The position numbers and the translations under genes were made by a program. This document shows positions 9,381 through 19,156 of a stretch of DNA of 64,000 nt, one piece after another. Position 1 is the stretch's first letter. Every line of letters begins with the position of its first letter. Source of the stretch: Paenibacillus amylolyticus (GTDB lineage: Bacteria; Bacillota; Bacilli; Paenibacillales; Paenibacillaceae); assembly GCF_029689945.1 (NCBI RefSeq), contig NZ_CP121451.1, forward strand, positions 1,488,001-1,552,000. Reading direction: 5' to 3'. Below the pieces are notes generated by a model, which did no database searches, had not been told where the DNA came from, and saw only the letters and a list, made by a program, of their open reading frames with translations.

Positions 9381-11254
9381 GCGAACATACAAAACACAAG
9401 TCGCCTCGTCCCCATGGTGGGCCGGGTCCAGGTCCCGGAATGGGCATGCGACCTCCCGCCGAGAAAGCCAAAGATTTCAAAGGTACACTTCGGCGTTTGA
9501 TTCGTTATCTCCAGCCTCATAGTTATCGTCTATTGGGTGTGTTGGTCGCAGCCATTCTGAGTACCGTATTCAGCATCATCAGTCCAAAGATCATGGCAGA
9601 GGGAACGGATATTCTCAGCCAAGGCGCCATTGCCATCCTTCAGGGTGTACAGGGAGCCGGGATTGATTTTCCTGCATTGATGAAAGTGTTATACCTGCTT
9701 GGCGGACTCTATCTGTTCAGTGCTGCATTTATGTATGTTCAGCAATACCTGATGGCCGGTGTGGCCCAACGTGTTGTGTATGACATGCGTGAGCAGATCA
9801 GTGCGAAGGTTGGACGCCTGCCTTTGAAATATTTTGACTCTCGCACGACAGGGGAGACACTAAGCCGTGCTACGAATGACGTGGACAACATCAGTAATAC
9901 ACTTCAGCAAAGTTTGGCACAGTTCATTACGTCCATCGTCACGATTGTCGGCGTAATTATCATGATGCTGACGATTAGTCCATGGATGACCTTAATCACA
10001 ATTTTGACGCTGCCACTCAGTGTGGTGGTTGTTATGCTGGTCGCTTCCCGTTCGCAAAAACACTTTGCAGGCCAACAGAAATCCCTTGGGGAGCTGAATG
10101 GTCATGTCGAAGAGATGTACACGGGACACAAGGTTGTCAAAGCATTTGGACGCGAAGAACAATCGGTACAGCAATTCGAGAAGGTCAATGAAGAGTTGTA
10201 TGAATCTGGCTGGAAAGCCCAGTTTATCTCCGGTATTATTATGCCGCTTATGAGCTTTGTCGGTAATCTGGGTTATGTACTGATCTGTGTGGTTGGTGGG
10301 ATCTTCGTTACACGCGGCTCCATCTCCATCGGGGATATTCTGGCCTTCACACAGTACTCCCGTCAATTCACACAACCGATTAACCAGATCGCAAATATCT
10401 CCAATATCATTCAATCGACGATTGCTTCGGCGGAACGTGTATTCGAGTTGCTGGATGAAGAGGAAGAAGTTCCGGAGTCCAAACAACCCGTGCAATTACA
10501 GCAGCCCAAAGGTGCAGTTGCATTCCAAGGTGTTCAATTTGGATATAAAGAAAATGAACTGCTCATTCAGAACATGAACATTGATGTAAAACCAGGACAG
10601 ACGGTAGCCATTGTTGGACCTACGGGAGCCGGTAAAACCACGCTGATCAACCTGTTAATGCGTTTCTACGAAATTCAGGATGGTCAGATTACGATTGACG
10701 GTGCCGACATTAAGGATATGGAGCGTGGCAAGCTGCGCAGTCTGTTCGGCATGGTACTTCAGGATACCTGGTTGTTCAACGGAACGATTCGGGACAATAT
10801 CGCCTATGGTCGGGAAGGTTCGACGGAAGAGGATGTCATCAAGGCAGCCGTTGCGGCCCATGCGGATCACTTTATTCGTACACTGCCGGATGGTTATGAT
10901 ACGGTGCTGAATGAAGAAGCATCGAACATCTCACAAGGGCAGAAACAGTTGCTCACGATTGCGAGAGCGATTCTGGCGAACCCGGCCATTCTCATTCTGG
11001 ATGAAGCGACGAGTAGCGTGGATACACGGACCGAAGTATTTATCCAAAAAGCGATGAATGATCTGATGAAGGATCGCACGAGCTTTGTCATTGCACACCG
11101 ATTGTCCACCATTCGCGGTGCCGATCTGATCCTGGTGATGGATCATGGTAACGTGATTGAACAGGGTAATCATGATGAATTAATGGCAAGTCAAGGTTTC
11201 TACGCGGATCTGTACAATAGTCAGTTTGCGGAGCAGCAACCGCAGGCGATCTGA
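9377..11254 (+). CDS. Heterodimeric ABC exporter, catalytic-site subunit
   Basis: A 625-residue half-transporter, partner of the preceding gene (ATGA overlap). A Pro/Gly-rich N-terminal tail (HGGPGPGPGMGMRPP) precedes six predicted membrane helices and the ATPase. Walker A is VGPTGAGKTT, and Walker B ILILDEATSSVD keeps the catalytic Glu. Its signature is SNISQGQKQ, diverging from LSGGQ. The divergent signature here and the missing Glu in the partner together build one inactive and one active ATP site, as in TM287/288 and BmrCD. It probably exports lipophilic drugs or lipids under MarR control. Confidence 0.9.
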   Translation: MSEHTKHKSPRPHGGPGPGPGMGMRPPAEKAKDFKGTLRRLIRYLQPHSYRLLGVLVAAILSTVFSIISPKIMAEGTDILSQGAIAILQGVQGAGIDFPALMKVLYLLGGLYLFSAAFMYVQQYLMAGVAQRVVYDMREQISAKVGRLPLKYFDSRTTGETLSRATNDVDNISNTLQQSLAQFITSIVTIVGVIIMMLTISPWMTLITILTLPLSVVVVMLVASRSQKHFAGQQKSLGELNGHVEEMYTGHKVVKAFGREEQSVQQFEKVNEELYESGWKAQFISGIIMPLMSFVGNLGYVLICVVGGIFVTRGSISIGDILAFTQYSRQFTQPINQIANISNIIQSTIASAERVFELLDEEEEVPESKQPVQLQQPKGAVAFQGVQFGYKENELLIQNMNIDVKPGQTVAIVGPTGAGKTTLINLLMRFYEIQDGQITIDGADIKDMERGKLRSLFGMVLQDTWLFNGTIRDNIAYGREGSTEEDVIKAAVAAHADHFIRTLPDGYDTVLNEEASNISQGQKQLLTIARAILANPAILILDEATSSVDTRTEVFIQKAMNDLMKDRTSFVIAHRLSTIRGADLILVMDHGNVIEQGNHDELMASQGFYADLYNSQFAEQQPQAI

Positions 11255-11274
11255 TTACAGATGTAACTAAAAGG

Positions 11275-11312
11275 AATAGCCGGGAGCACCCCAGGGATTC
11301 TCCCGGCTATTT
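11275..11312 (+). terminator. Intrinsic terminator of the ABC exporter operon
   Basis: AATAGCCGGGAG pairs perfectly with CTCCCGGCTATT and is followed by T-rich sequence. Confidence 0.8.
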
Positions 11313-11479
11313 GTCATGTATCCAGAGGAATGGATTCTAAGATGGAGTAGATGAACTAATGAATGAGGATAACATAGCTGGGTTGTGTGGCTGTACCTTG
11401 GTAGAAGAATGGGATTAAATTCAACGGATGATGCGCGATAGTTGTGCATAGTTTGGGTAGGTCTAGCTGCATCTGGCAT

Positions 11480-11673
11480 CTAACGAATCCTAAACACCTT
11501 ATATCGAGGATTGCAACCCACTGTCGATTCTAACGAACTTGAGACACTCTATTGCTCTGAAAAGTAGCGAATAAGCAGCGATAAACGTCAGATTGACGAA
11601 ATAAGGTGTCTACAGTTCGTTACATTTTCGAAATGGCTGAAAATGACCAAATAGCGTGTGCTCGCTTCGTTAG
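11480..11673. repeat. Four-unit palindromic array B
   Basis: Forward units CTAACGAATCCTAAACACC (11480) and CTAACGAACTTGAGACACT (11530) are followed by inverted units ending CTACAGTTCGTTAC (11624) and CTCGCTTCGTTAG (11673). Within-pair spacing is 48-50 bp. It lies between the ABC operon and the convergent gene at 11772. Nothing else is recognised in the 517-bp gap apart from the terminator. Confidence 0.85.
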
Positions 11674-11771
11674 ACCCTTCCCACTACCTTCTCCGAGACC
11701 TGGGTACTCACCCGATATAGAAATAGAGACATCTACTCGTGGTGCCGCCAGTTCAGAACAGTCCAGTCCAT

Positions 11772-12391
11772 TTAGCGACTGTCAGACGACTCCTTCTCAG
11801 GCTCATCCACATCATCTGGGCTGTTACGAGTAGACGATTTAACGTCCAGCTTCTTTTCGTCATTCTTAGCTTCCTCCAGTGCAGACGGAGCGGGTTCACC
11901 CGGGATCAATTCGCGCTGCTCAATCATGCGTTTGACGACTTCATAACAGTCATCCACATGTTTGTTACCCACATATCGCATGGCTGTGAAGCTGAGTGCG
12001 GCAGCCAGTCCCTGTCCAGCAAAAGGGACAAATTTGGCGACGGATTTGGTAGCTACGCGTACGCCGACTCTTTGCAAAACCTGTACAACCAGCTCCTTCG
12101 TCACCATACGGCCGATAACCTTGCTTCCGATGGACATAACGAATCCGTAGATCATGGATTTGGTCTCGGGTCCATGCCATCCAGCTGTTTTTGGGATAAT
12201 CCGAATTTATTATTAATGGCAGGCAACAGCTGCATCAACATTCCCACATCAGCCAGTACATCTGTACCGGGCAGCGGAACGAGTGTTGTGCCGGCGGACG
12301 CGGTAGCTCTTTTGCGAACCATGGTACGGCATTCCTTGCGAACTTGCTCCAATTGTTCCAACGTTGCCGGAATCATAGGGAATCCCTCCAT
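11772..12391 (-). CDS. EcsC-like/DUF697-like membrane-associated protein (frame broken once)
   Basis: Two adjacent frames make one protein. The N-terminal part reads LEQVRKECRTMVRKRATASAG through KQLDGMDP, and the C-terminal part resumes at MIYGFVMSIGSKVIG. Restoring one base (CTCGGG at 12165-12170 to CTCCGGG) joins them as GMDPETKSMIYG, giving 206 residues. Glycine/alanine/valine-rich helices (FVPFAGQGLAAALSF) suggest membrane association. The acidic, serine-rich C-terminal tail looks disordered. The family assignment is tentative and no function is known. The gene converges on the ABC operon across repeat array B. Confidence 0.7.
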
Positions 12392-12690
12392 TCGTATATG
12401 GTATAGATATAACCGTTTTGACTCGATTTGAATGGGTTCTCACCAGCAAAATTTGCAGCCTTTTGACATAAGGTGTGGAGAATCCCTTTTTCTCATGCAT
12501 GGATCTGGTTAAACAAGGAACTGGTTTATTCGATTAACGGGTCATCTAGCTATTACGATTGAATGACGAGTAGGATGCATATCGGATTGGGGAACCTATT
12601 TGGAATGATGAGTGCTTAGCGCAGGAATTGTTTATGGATTCAACCTTCTTGGGTAAAGGTTAACAAGCATTGGAATGGAGGAAGCGAAGG

Positions 12691-13587
12691 ATGGAGTTTA
12701 ACAAAGCGTTGTTCATTCATCATCATCATTCGGGCAAGGCCAATCGTGAGAATACGGTGGGTCTTGTTGCTGGTGTGCTGGCTCCCGCTGTTCATGAACT
12801 CGTTATTGTGCGCACGGACGAACCGGGTGAGGGAGAGAAGTTGTGTCGTGAGCGCGGGGAACAATTCGATGTGGTGTTTATCCTGGGAGGGGATGGCACG
12901 GTGCATGAATGCGTGAATGGACTGGCTGATCTGCAACATCCGCCGTTGATTGGTATACTGCCTGGAGGCACCTGTAATGACTTTGCGCGTTCGCTCGGCA
13001 TTTCACCGGATGCAGAGACTGCGGCACAAGAAATGCTTGTAGGTCGGCTGGTGTCCATTGATGTTGGACGAGCTAACGATCGGGTGTTCACCAACTTTTT
13101 TGGCATTGGTTTAATCAGCGATGCATCGCAGAATATTAACGAGAATCTGAAAGGCGCGCTGGGTAAACTCAGTTATTTTATCAGCACCTTGCAGACGATT
13201 AGTCGTACAGAGCCGTTTCGTTATCAATTGGAGGCGGATGGGAAAGAGATGGAAGGCGACGCGGTAATGATCTATGCAGCCAACGGCCGTTTTCTGGGGA
13301 CGAATGCCCTGCCCTTTGCACCGGATGCCTTGCAGGATGGTGAACTGGACGTGCTCATTATTCATGAGACAGGTATTCCGCTGCTGCGAGAGATTCTGTC
13401 ACATAAGCCGGAGGGAGAATGGCAACCTCAGAGTGAGAGTATTTCATACTTCAGGGCATCTACACTCAAAGTGAAGACAGATACGCCCATGTCAGCCGAT
13501 ATGGATGGCGAATTGTATATGAAGACACCCGCCGAGCTATCCGTACTGACGGGTCATCTGAAATTTCTAACCGGGGAGGCGTACTGA
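12691..13587 (+). CDS. Diacylglycerol kinase-like lipid kinase (YegS/BmrU type)
   Basis: This ~298-residue protein has the diacylglycerol/sphingosine kinase catalytic domain: FILGGDGTVHECVNGL (GGDGT nucleotide-binding loop, about residues 66-70) and LPGGTCNDFARSLG. The C-terminal half is the beta-rich domain found in YegS, BmrU and DgkB. It should phosphorylate a membrane lipid using ATP at the inner membrane face; the substrate is not determined. I choose the ATG at 12691, which follows GGAGG by 8 bases, over an upstream TTG. The terminator hairpin begins inside the last codons. The ~300 bp upstream show nothing notable. Confidence 0.87.
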   Translation: MEFNKALFIHHHHSGKANRENTVGLVAGVLAPAVHELVIVRTDEPGEGEKLCRERGEQFDVVFILGGDGTVHECVNGLADLQHPPLIGILPGGTCNDFARSLGISPDAETAAQEMLVGRLVSIDVGRANDRVFTNFFGIGLISDASQNINENLKGALGKLSYFISTLQTISRTEPFRYQLEADGKEMEGDAVMIYAANGRFLGTNALPFAPDALQDGELDVLIIHETGIPLLREILSHKPEGEWQPQSESISYFRASTLKVKTDTPMSADMDGELYMKTPAELSVLTGHLKFLTGEAY

Positions 13588-13601
13588 GTCCCCGGTTTTT
13601 T
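13571..13601 (+). terminator. Intrinsic terminator of the lipid kinase gene
   Basis: CCGGGGA pairs with TCCCCGG, followed by TTTTTT. The stem includes the final codons and stop of the kinase gene. Confidence 0.8.
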
Positions 13602-13626
13602 GGTTTGATTTTGGCCGATCGACATC

Positions 13627-14217
13627 TCAATCATTCTCTGCTTGATCATTCATATGACGTTGCCTGAACTCATCCTCCAGCATGCTCATCTGAACGGCAT
13701 CATGATATTGATGGTTGTAGAACAAGACATCCCGCTTCACACCCTCACGCTGGAATCCGAGCTTCTCATACGTGCGAATAGCCCGTTCGTTGAAGGCATA
13801 CACCTCAAGCTCGATTCGATGCAAGTTACAGATGCCAAAGCCGTAGTCCAGCATAAGCAGCAAAGCCTCGCTACCGTAGCCTTTTCCCTGATGCTCCGCC
13901 TGATCGATGGCAACACGAATATGTGCACTGCGATTCTTGGCATGCATGTCCATGAGGACAACATCTCCGATGATCTGGTCATTTTCCTGTAAAGCAATCA
14001 GCAGCATGAGTCTGGAGTCATCCTGTACTGCGCTCTCAACATAACGTTCAACCTGAGCGCGTGTGAAGCTGTTCTGTGTTCCCGTCAGCCTACGCATCTC
14101 AGCGTCAAACAGCCCAGGGAAGTAAGTATCCACATCTGTAATCTCGAAAGGACGCAGATATATGCGCGACGTTTCCAGTAGACGGGGGATGCGTGGGGAT
14201 GGTTTTGATTGTGACAT
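13627..14217 (-). CDS. GNAT-family N-acetyltransferase (RimJ/RimL-like)
   Basis: A 196-residue acetyltransferase of the RimJ/RimL/SpeG-like group. The acetyl-CoA binding motif A is seen as IDQAEHQGKGYGSEALLLMLDYGF (Q/RxxGxG/A type), followed by NLHRIELEVYAFNERAIRTYEKLGFQREG, given here in pieces as the family's NxxAIrtYEKlGF motif. The substrate cannot be predicted. An AGGAGGAACAACC ribosome binding site precedes the ATG. It is divergent from the MocR regulator, with a shared 160-bp promoter region holding a palindrome, so it may be that regulator's target. Confidence 0.88.
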   Translation of the reverse strand: MSQSKPSPRIPRLLETSRIYLRPFEITDVDTYFPGLFDAEMRRLTGTQNSFTRAQVERYVESAVQDDSRLMLLIALQENDQIIGDVVLMDMHAKNRSAHIRVAIDQAEHQGKGYGSEALLLMLDYGFGICNLHRIELEVYAFNERAIRTYEKLGFQREGVKRDVLFYNHQYHDAVQMSMLEDEFRQRHMNDQAEND

Positions 14218-14314
14218 GGTTGTTCCTCCTATGGATTCAAGCGTGGGACAGATTGTGATTGCCCTGCTTCTTAAAAATTGACGTTACATATTGATGACAT
14301 GAGTATATCCCAAT

Positions 14315-14338
14315 ACTGTATACTTCCAAATATACAGT
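14315..14338. promoter_or_regulatory. Palindromic operator candidate between GNAT and MocR genes
   Basis: ACTGTATA at 14315-14322 and TATACAGT at 14331-14338 form an 8-bp perfect inverted repeat with an 8-bp spacer, about 43 bp before the MocR start. It is the only strong palindrome in this divergent promoter region. Confidence 0.55.
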
Positions 14339-14380
14339 TTGAATAAATTCTACAGGACAGATGAGGTGTAGTGCATCATT

Positions 14381-15850
14381 ATGATCAAATTACCGAAGCT
14401 GGACGATAACGATAACGCGCCAATCTATGTACAGCTCTCGGATCATATCAAAAGGGAAATCATTCAAGGGGAATGTGCTGAACATAGCCGATTGCCTTCG
14501 GTGCGAAAGCTTGCGGAGATGCTTGGGATTAGCACCACTCCGGTGGAATGGGCCTATCAACAATTGATCGCTGAAGGGTATGTATACAGTCAGCCACGTC
14601 GCGGTTACCGTGTTCGTGCCATGGTAGACAGCTATCATGCCATGCAAATCGAGAAATCAGATACACAGATAGCTGGACAATCTCCCAAGGCTCGAACGAC
14701 CTGGTCAGATCATCTGGCCATACGTCCTGCACGAGCAGTTCAATATGATTTTCATATGTCACGCAACGATTTCAGCCTGTTTCCTACGGCCAAGTGGCAA
14801 CAAATTGTTAATCGGGTCTGGCGGGAAGAAGCGAAGGAGCTTTTGTTCTATGGAGACCCTCAGGGAGAATGGGGCTTACGATGTGAAATTGCTGTCTATC
14901 TGGCGCAGTTCAGAGGAGTCAGCTGTTCTCCCGAGCAGATTGTTGTGGGTGCTGAACAGCATCTGCTGATGTCCCTATTGGCACAGACCCTGCGTCACAA
15001 GGGAGGATCACAATATTCCATCGGTGTAGAGAATCCGGGGTACCGACTGCTACCAGGCACATTCCGAAATTATGGTTATCAGGTTGTCCCGATCTCTCTG
15101 GACCATGATGGCATAAACTTGACGGAGCTGGAACAGACTGGAGTAAAATTGGCAGGAGTGTCACCCTCTCACCAATTTCCACTAGGTATGACGATGCCAA
15201 TTACTCGCAGATTGGCTTTGCTGGATTGGGCGGCACGAACAAAGGCATACCTAATCGAGGATGATTACGATGGGGAGTTCAGGTATTATGGAAGGCCAAT
15301 TCCTTCCATGCAGGGTCTGCGTGATGGAAGTCGTGTGATCTATACGGGTGGTTTCTCGCAGGTACTTGTACCTGCTCTTTGTATACATTACATGGTGCTT
15401 CCCCATGAATTAATGAATCATTTTCGTGAAATGTATAAGACTGTGCTATTCGAGCAATCAGCTTCAAGGCTCCATCAGCGAACGTTGGAGATGTTCATGC
15501 GTGAAGGGGAGCTGGGTAAGCATATCCGTAAGATGCGTAATATCTACAAACGCAAACATGACCTGATTATTCAGGCCATTCAATTACATTTCGGAGATCG
15601 GGTTGAAATAAAGGGTCAGCATTCAGGCTTCCATCTGATATTGCGAATGGTAGCCACACACTCATCTCAAGAATTGGTGACCAAAGCGATAGAAGCAGGG
15701 ATACAGATCAGTTCAACGGAATATTTGTGGGCAAGCGGGAGCGAACCAGCAGACGGCAAAAGAGAGTTCATTATCGGTTTTGCCGGAATAGAGCCAGAAC
15801 GCATCGAACCGGGAATTGCCGCACTAGCTAGGGTCTGGGGCGATCTTTAG
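14381..15850 (+). CDS. MocR-type GntR regulator with aminotransferase-like domain lacking the PLP lysine
   Basis: A 489-residue protein. Residues ~10-80 form a GntR winged helix (SRLPSVRKLAEMLGISTTPVEWAYQQLIAEGY). The rest is a fold-type-I aminotransferase-like domain with YLIEDDYDGEFRYY, as in GabR and PdxR. The loop that holds the Schiff-base lysine in this family, normally close to GTFSKTL, reads TGGFSQVLVPAL. The lysine codon position is CAG (Gln), so PLP could not be bound covalently in the usual way. The frame is intact across the whole gene. Likely targets are itself and the divergent GNAT gene. Confidence 0.88.
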   Translation: MIKLPKLDDNDNAPIYVQLSDHIKREIIQGECAEHSRLPSVRKLAEMLGISTTPVEWAYQQLIAEGYVYSQPRRGYRVRAMVDSYHAMQIEKSDTQIAGQSPKARTTWSDHLAIRPARAVQYDFHMSRNDFSLFPTAKWQQIVNRVWREEAKELLFYGDPQGEWGLRCEIAVYLAQFRGVSCSPEQIVVGAEQHLLMSLLAQTLRHKGGSQYSIGVENPGYRLLPGTFRNYGYQVVPISLDHDGINLTELEQTGVKLAGVSPSHQFPLGMTMPITRRLALLDWAARTKAYLIEDDYDGEFRYYGRPIPSMQGLRDGSRVIYTGGFSQVLVPALCIHYMVLPHELMNHFREMYKTVLFEQSASRLHQRTLEMFMREGELGKHIRKMRNIYKRKHDLIIQAIQLHFGDRVEIKGQHSGFHLILRMVATHSSQELVTKAIEAGIQISSTEYLWASGSEPADGKREFIIGFAGIEPERIEPGIAALARVWGDL

Positions 15851-16472
15851 TTACGCTTAACCGCTCCATCCAGAAACAGGGCTACCAGCTCCCTTGCAAG
15901 TTCCTCGATGCTGCCGCCATTCATATTGCGCACATCTTCGCGGTTGGCCAGCATCAACAGTGACGTAAACGCATGGGCAAGCAGCATGGGACTGGCCACC
16001 CTTAAATAACCATTATCCATCTCCTGCTGGAAGTGTGTGGCAAGCACTTCGAAGATACGAACCTCGGCTTCCCGGATCTGAGCAAGTTGTTCTGTATCCA
16101 GATGTTTTTCGGCTTCTCGCATCATGGTTTCCGTTTCAATATGGGAATGCTGCATCTTCGCTTCCGCTACCTTGATTAGCCGCTCTTGCAACGTACCCGG
16201 CTCATCCAGACGGAGAGCGGTCTGCTGCATGCCCATCGCCATCATGCGGGTAATGGCAACGGTGAACAGTTCGGCTTTGCTGGAAAAGTGATAATAGATC
16301 GATGCTTTGGTTACATTGCATAGTGAAGCGATCTGCTGGAGGGAGACGGGTTCATACCCGTATTCCATAAACAGACGTGACGCAGTCATCAATATGTTGG
16401 TTTGCACAGATGCCTGATCGGCACCCGTTTTGGGTCTGCCCGGTGACCGGGGAATGTTTGTTTTTTACTCAT
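15847..16472 (-). CDS. TetR-family regulator (frame broken once near the start)
   Basis: The TetR helix-turn-helix is clear: ILMTASRLFMEYGYEPVSLQQIASLCNVTKASIYYHF, with the typical ASIYYHF recognition helix, followed by a ligand-binding domain. The best start is the ATG at 16472 with AGAGGT ahead of it. From there the frame reaches the helix-turn-helix only if the T run at 16461-16466 gains one base; the N terminus then reads MSKKTNIPRSPGRPKTGADQ, the usual basic lead-in, for 208 residues in all. It is divergent from the MMPL transporter and probably represses it. Its 3' end overlaps the MocR gene end by four bases. Confidence 0.85.
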
Positions 16473-16650
16473 GGGTACATACCTCTTTACGTATTTAATC
16501 GCTTGTTAGACGTGTTCACAAAAATAAGCATTGCATAATTAACCTTCCGGTATATATAATTAACTCGATTATACTATGACCCGTGGTTCATTACTACAAC
16601 ATCACATAAAATAGGGCTTCATAGAAACAGAATAGGGAGATGAAGAGACA

Positions 16651-18899
16651 ATGCAGGAAGGTTCAGGTTACGGTCGCTGGGTTGCCGGCAAACGAAGCAA
16701 ATGGATTACACTGTTGGTATGGATTATTATCGCCGTTGTGCTTGGCATGGTATGGCCTGCTGTAGGTGATCGTGAAACCAATAACGCACAGGATCTGAGT
16801 GAATCGAAACCATCGGTGCAGGCAGCTGCACTTGCCGAGAAGGAATTCCCTGGTGGTGAGGGATTGCCCGCGCTGATTGTATGGCGCCAAGCCGGCGGTC
16901 TAACAGATGAGCAGATTCAGAACATTCAGGCATTAACAGAACGACTGGATCAAGATCCGGTAGAACAACAGCAGTCTGTTGTGCCACTCTATCAATTGCC
17001 TCCACAGGCATTGAAGGGCCAGCTTTCGGAAGATGGAAGCACCCTGGTTATGCCACTGTTCTTCAATGAAGGTGCTGATTCCGAAAAATTGAAGGAAGGT
17101 ATTGAAGCACTTGAGCAAAAAACACAAGACATCTTCGGGACCAACCCGTTCGATGTAGCTATAGATGATACCAATACACTGATTGCCCGTGTAACAGGGC
17201 CAGTAGGGATATCCATTGATGCGAGCGGACTATTCTCTTCCGCCGATGTATCCTTGTTGATCGCTACGGTTGTATTGGTATTAGTACTGCTGTTGTTGAT
17301 CTATCGCTCGCCAGTACTCGCGATTATCCCAATCATTGCGGTTGGCTTCGCGTATATGGTGACCAGTCCAATTCTCGGTTTCATGGCGGATCAGGGCTGG
17401 ATTACAGTGGACGCACAGTCCATCTCCATCATGACCGTGTTGTTGTTTGGAGCGGGAACGGACTACTGTCTGTTCATGATCTCCAGATACCGCCAAATTC
17501 TCTATCATGAGCCGGACAAAAAGAAAGCCATCTTCCAGGCCATTACCGGATCTTCCGGCGCCATTGCCATGAGTGGATTCACGGTCGTTGCAGCACTGCT
17601 GGTGCTGTTGCTGGCTGAATACGGTGCTTATCAGCGTTTTGCCGTACCATTCAGTCTGTCCATCTTTATTATGTTTATTGCAAGTCTGACGCTGGTTCCG
17701 GCACTCCTCGCGATCTTCGGTCGGGGTTCATTCTATCCATTCGTACCCCGTACACATGAGATGGAAGTGGAACGTGCCAAGAAAAAGGAAAATCGGCTCC
17801 GGCTCCACGCAAAACCAAGGAGAGCTGGATTGGTCGCATTGTCGTAACCAAACCATGGACTATCTTGGCGATCACCGTGATACTGCTGGGAGGACTGGCC
17901 ACATTCTCGACTCAGGTCAAATTCACGTATGATCTGTTATCTTCGTTCCCGGAGGATGTGCCTTCCCGTGAAGGCTTCACAGTCATTGGTGAACAGTTCT
18001 CTCAAGGTGAGCTGGCCCCAGTCAAAGTGATCGTTGATGCTGAAGGCAAAGAAACGGATCTGAAGCAGCGTCTTGAATCGCTGGATTACATTAGCAAAGT
18101 AGGCGATGCCCAGCAGGGTGCCGAGAACGCCAACATTATCGCCTTTGATGTGGAGTTCAATCTGAATCCATATTCCATGGAGGCGATGCAGCATATTCCG
18201 GATCTGCGGGTTACTGCGGAACAGGCGCTTCAAGATGCTGGTGTAGCCAATGTGGACAGTCAGGTCTGGATCGATGGTCAGACGGCTGAGCAATATGATA
18301 TTGAGATGGCAGGGGAACGGGATGCCAAGATCATTATTCCAGTGGTCATCGGCATGATTACATTGTTGCTGCTATTATACTTGCGTTCCGTTGTAGCCAC
18401 AGCGTACCTGATTGCAACGGTTGTTCTCTCGTATTTCTCTGCACTGGGTCTGGGTTGGATCATCATTCACTATGGACTTGGCGCAGATGCCATTCAGGGA
18501 GCGATTCCGCTGTATTCCTTCGTATTCCTGGTGGCATTGGGTGAAGACTACAACATTTTCATGATCTCAAGTATCTGGCAAAAACGCAAAACGATGCCGC
18601 TTCGTCAAGCGATCAGAGAAGGTGTTGGCGAGACCAGTTCGGTTATTACATCTGCAGGTCTGATCTTGGCCGGAACGTTTGCCGTACTTGCTACATTGCC
18701 GATTCAGGTGTTGGTGCAGTTTGGTATTATTACAGCCGTTGGTGTGCTGTTGGATACCTTCCTGGTTCGCCCGTTCATGGTGCCGGCAATTACTACATTG
18801 CTAGGCAAATGGGCTTTCTGGCCAGGCAAGTATGTACCGATTGCGGAGAAGAATGAGAAAAAACAGAAACAGAACCAGAAACAAAACCAGTCCATGTAA
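16651..18899 (+). CDS. MMPL/RND-family transporter (frame broken once)
   Basis: A membrane exporter of the MMPL (YdfJ-like) group with two homologous halves. Each half has one N-terminal helix, an extracytoplasmic domain, and a block of helices with signature loops (GAGTDYCLFMISRYRQ in the first half, GEDYNIFMISSIWQKRK in the second). The two halves are in different frames. One extra A in the AAAA run at 17811-17814 restores HAKTKESWIGRIVVTKPW and a 749-residue protein of normal length. The Lys/Gln-rich C-terminal tail is cytoplasmic. The divergent TetR gene suggests inducible efflux of a lipid or drug; the substrate is unknown. Confidence 0.88.
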
Positions 18900-18915
18900 T
18901 GCATGGATGGGGTGA

Positions 18916-18959
18916 GATGGACGGCGGGGCTTCAAACCTGCTGTCCATTTCTTATTTTT
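18916..18959 (+). terminator. Intrinsic terminator of the MMPL gene
   Basis: ATGGAC-GGC pairs with GCT-GTCCAT, followed by TTTCTTATTTTT. Confidence 0.7.
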
Positions 18960-19156
18960 ATAACCATGAGAGTAGAGCAGTGTGTCCTCCTGAGATGGAA
19001 TGGTGGAACTGTAAAATATCCGCAGGATGAGGCGTGATCCTTGTTTTCTTTGCATAGGGAAGGTTTACGTAGCCAAGGGTTATGGGACATAATAGAGATA
19101 GCGTCGGCTTAGGGCAGACGGATGAATCAACATCAATGGGATAACCAGGGGGAAGG

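Noticed and set aside
11739..12431. A 230-codon plus-strand frame over the EcsC-like gene
   Set aside because: The minus-strand halves show a coherent protein family pattern once one base is restored; the plus frame has no ribosome binding site or motif.
16540..16580. AT-rich symmetric sequence upstream of the MMPL gene as a TetR operator
   Set aside because: Symmetry is short (ACC/GGT) and could arise by chance; not enough to call a site.
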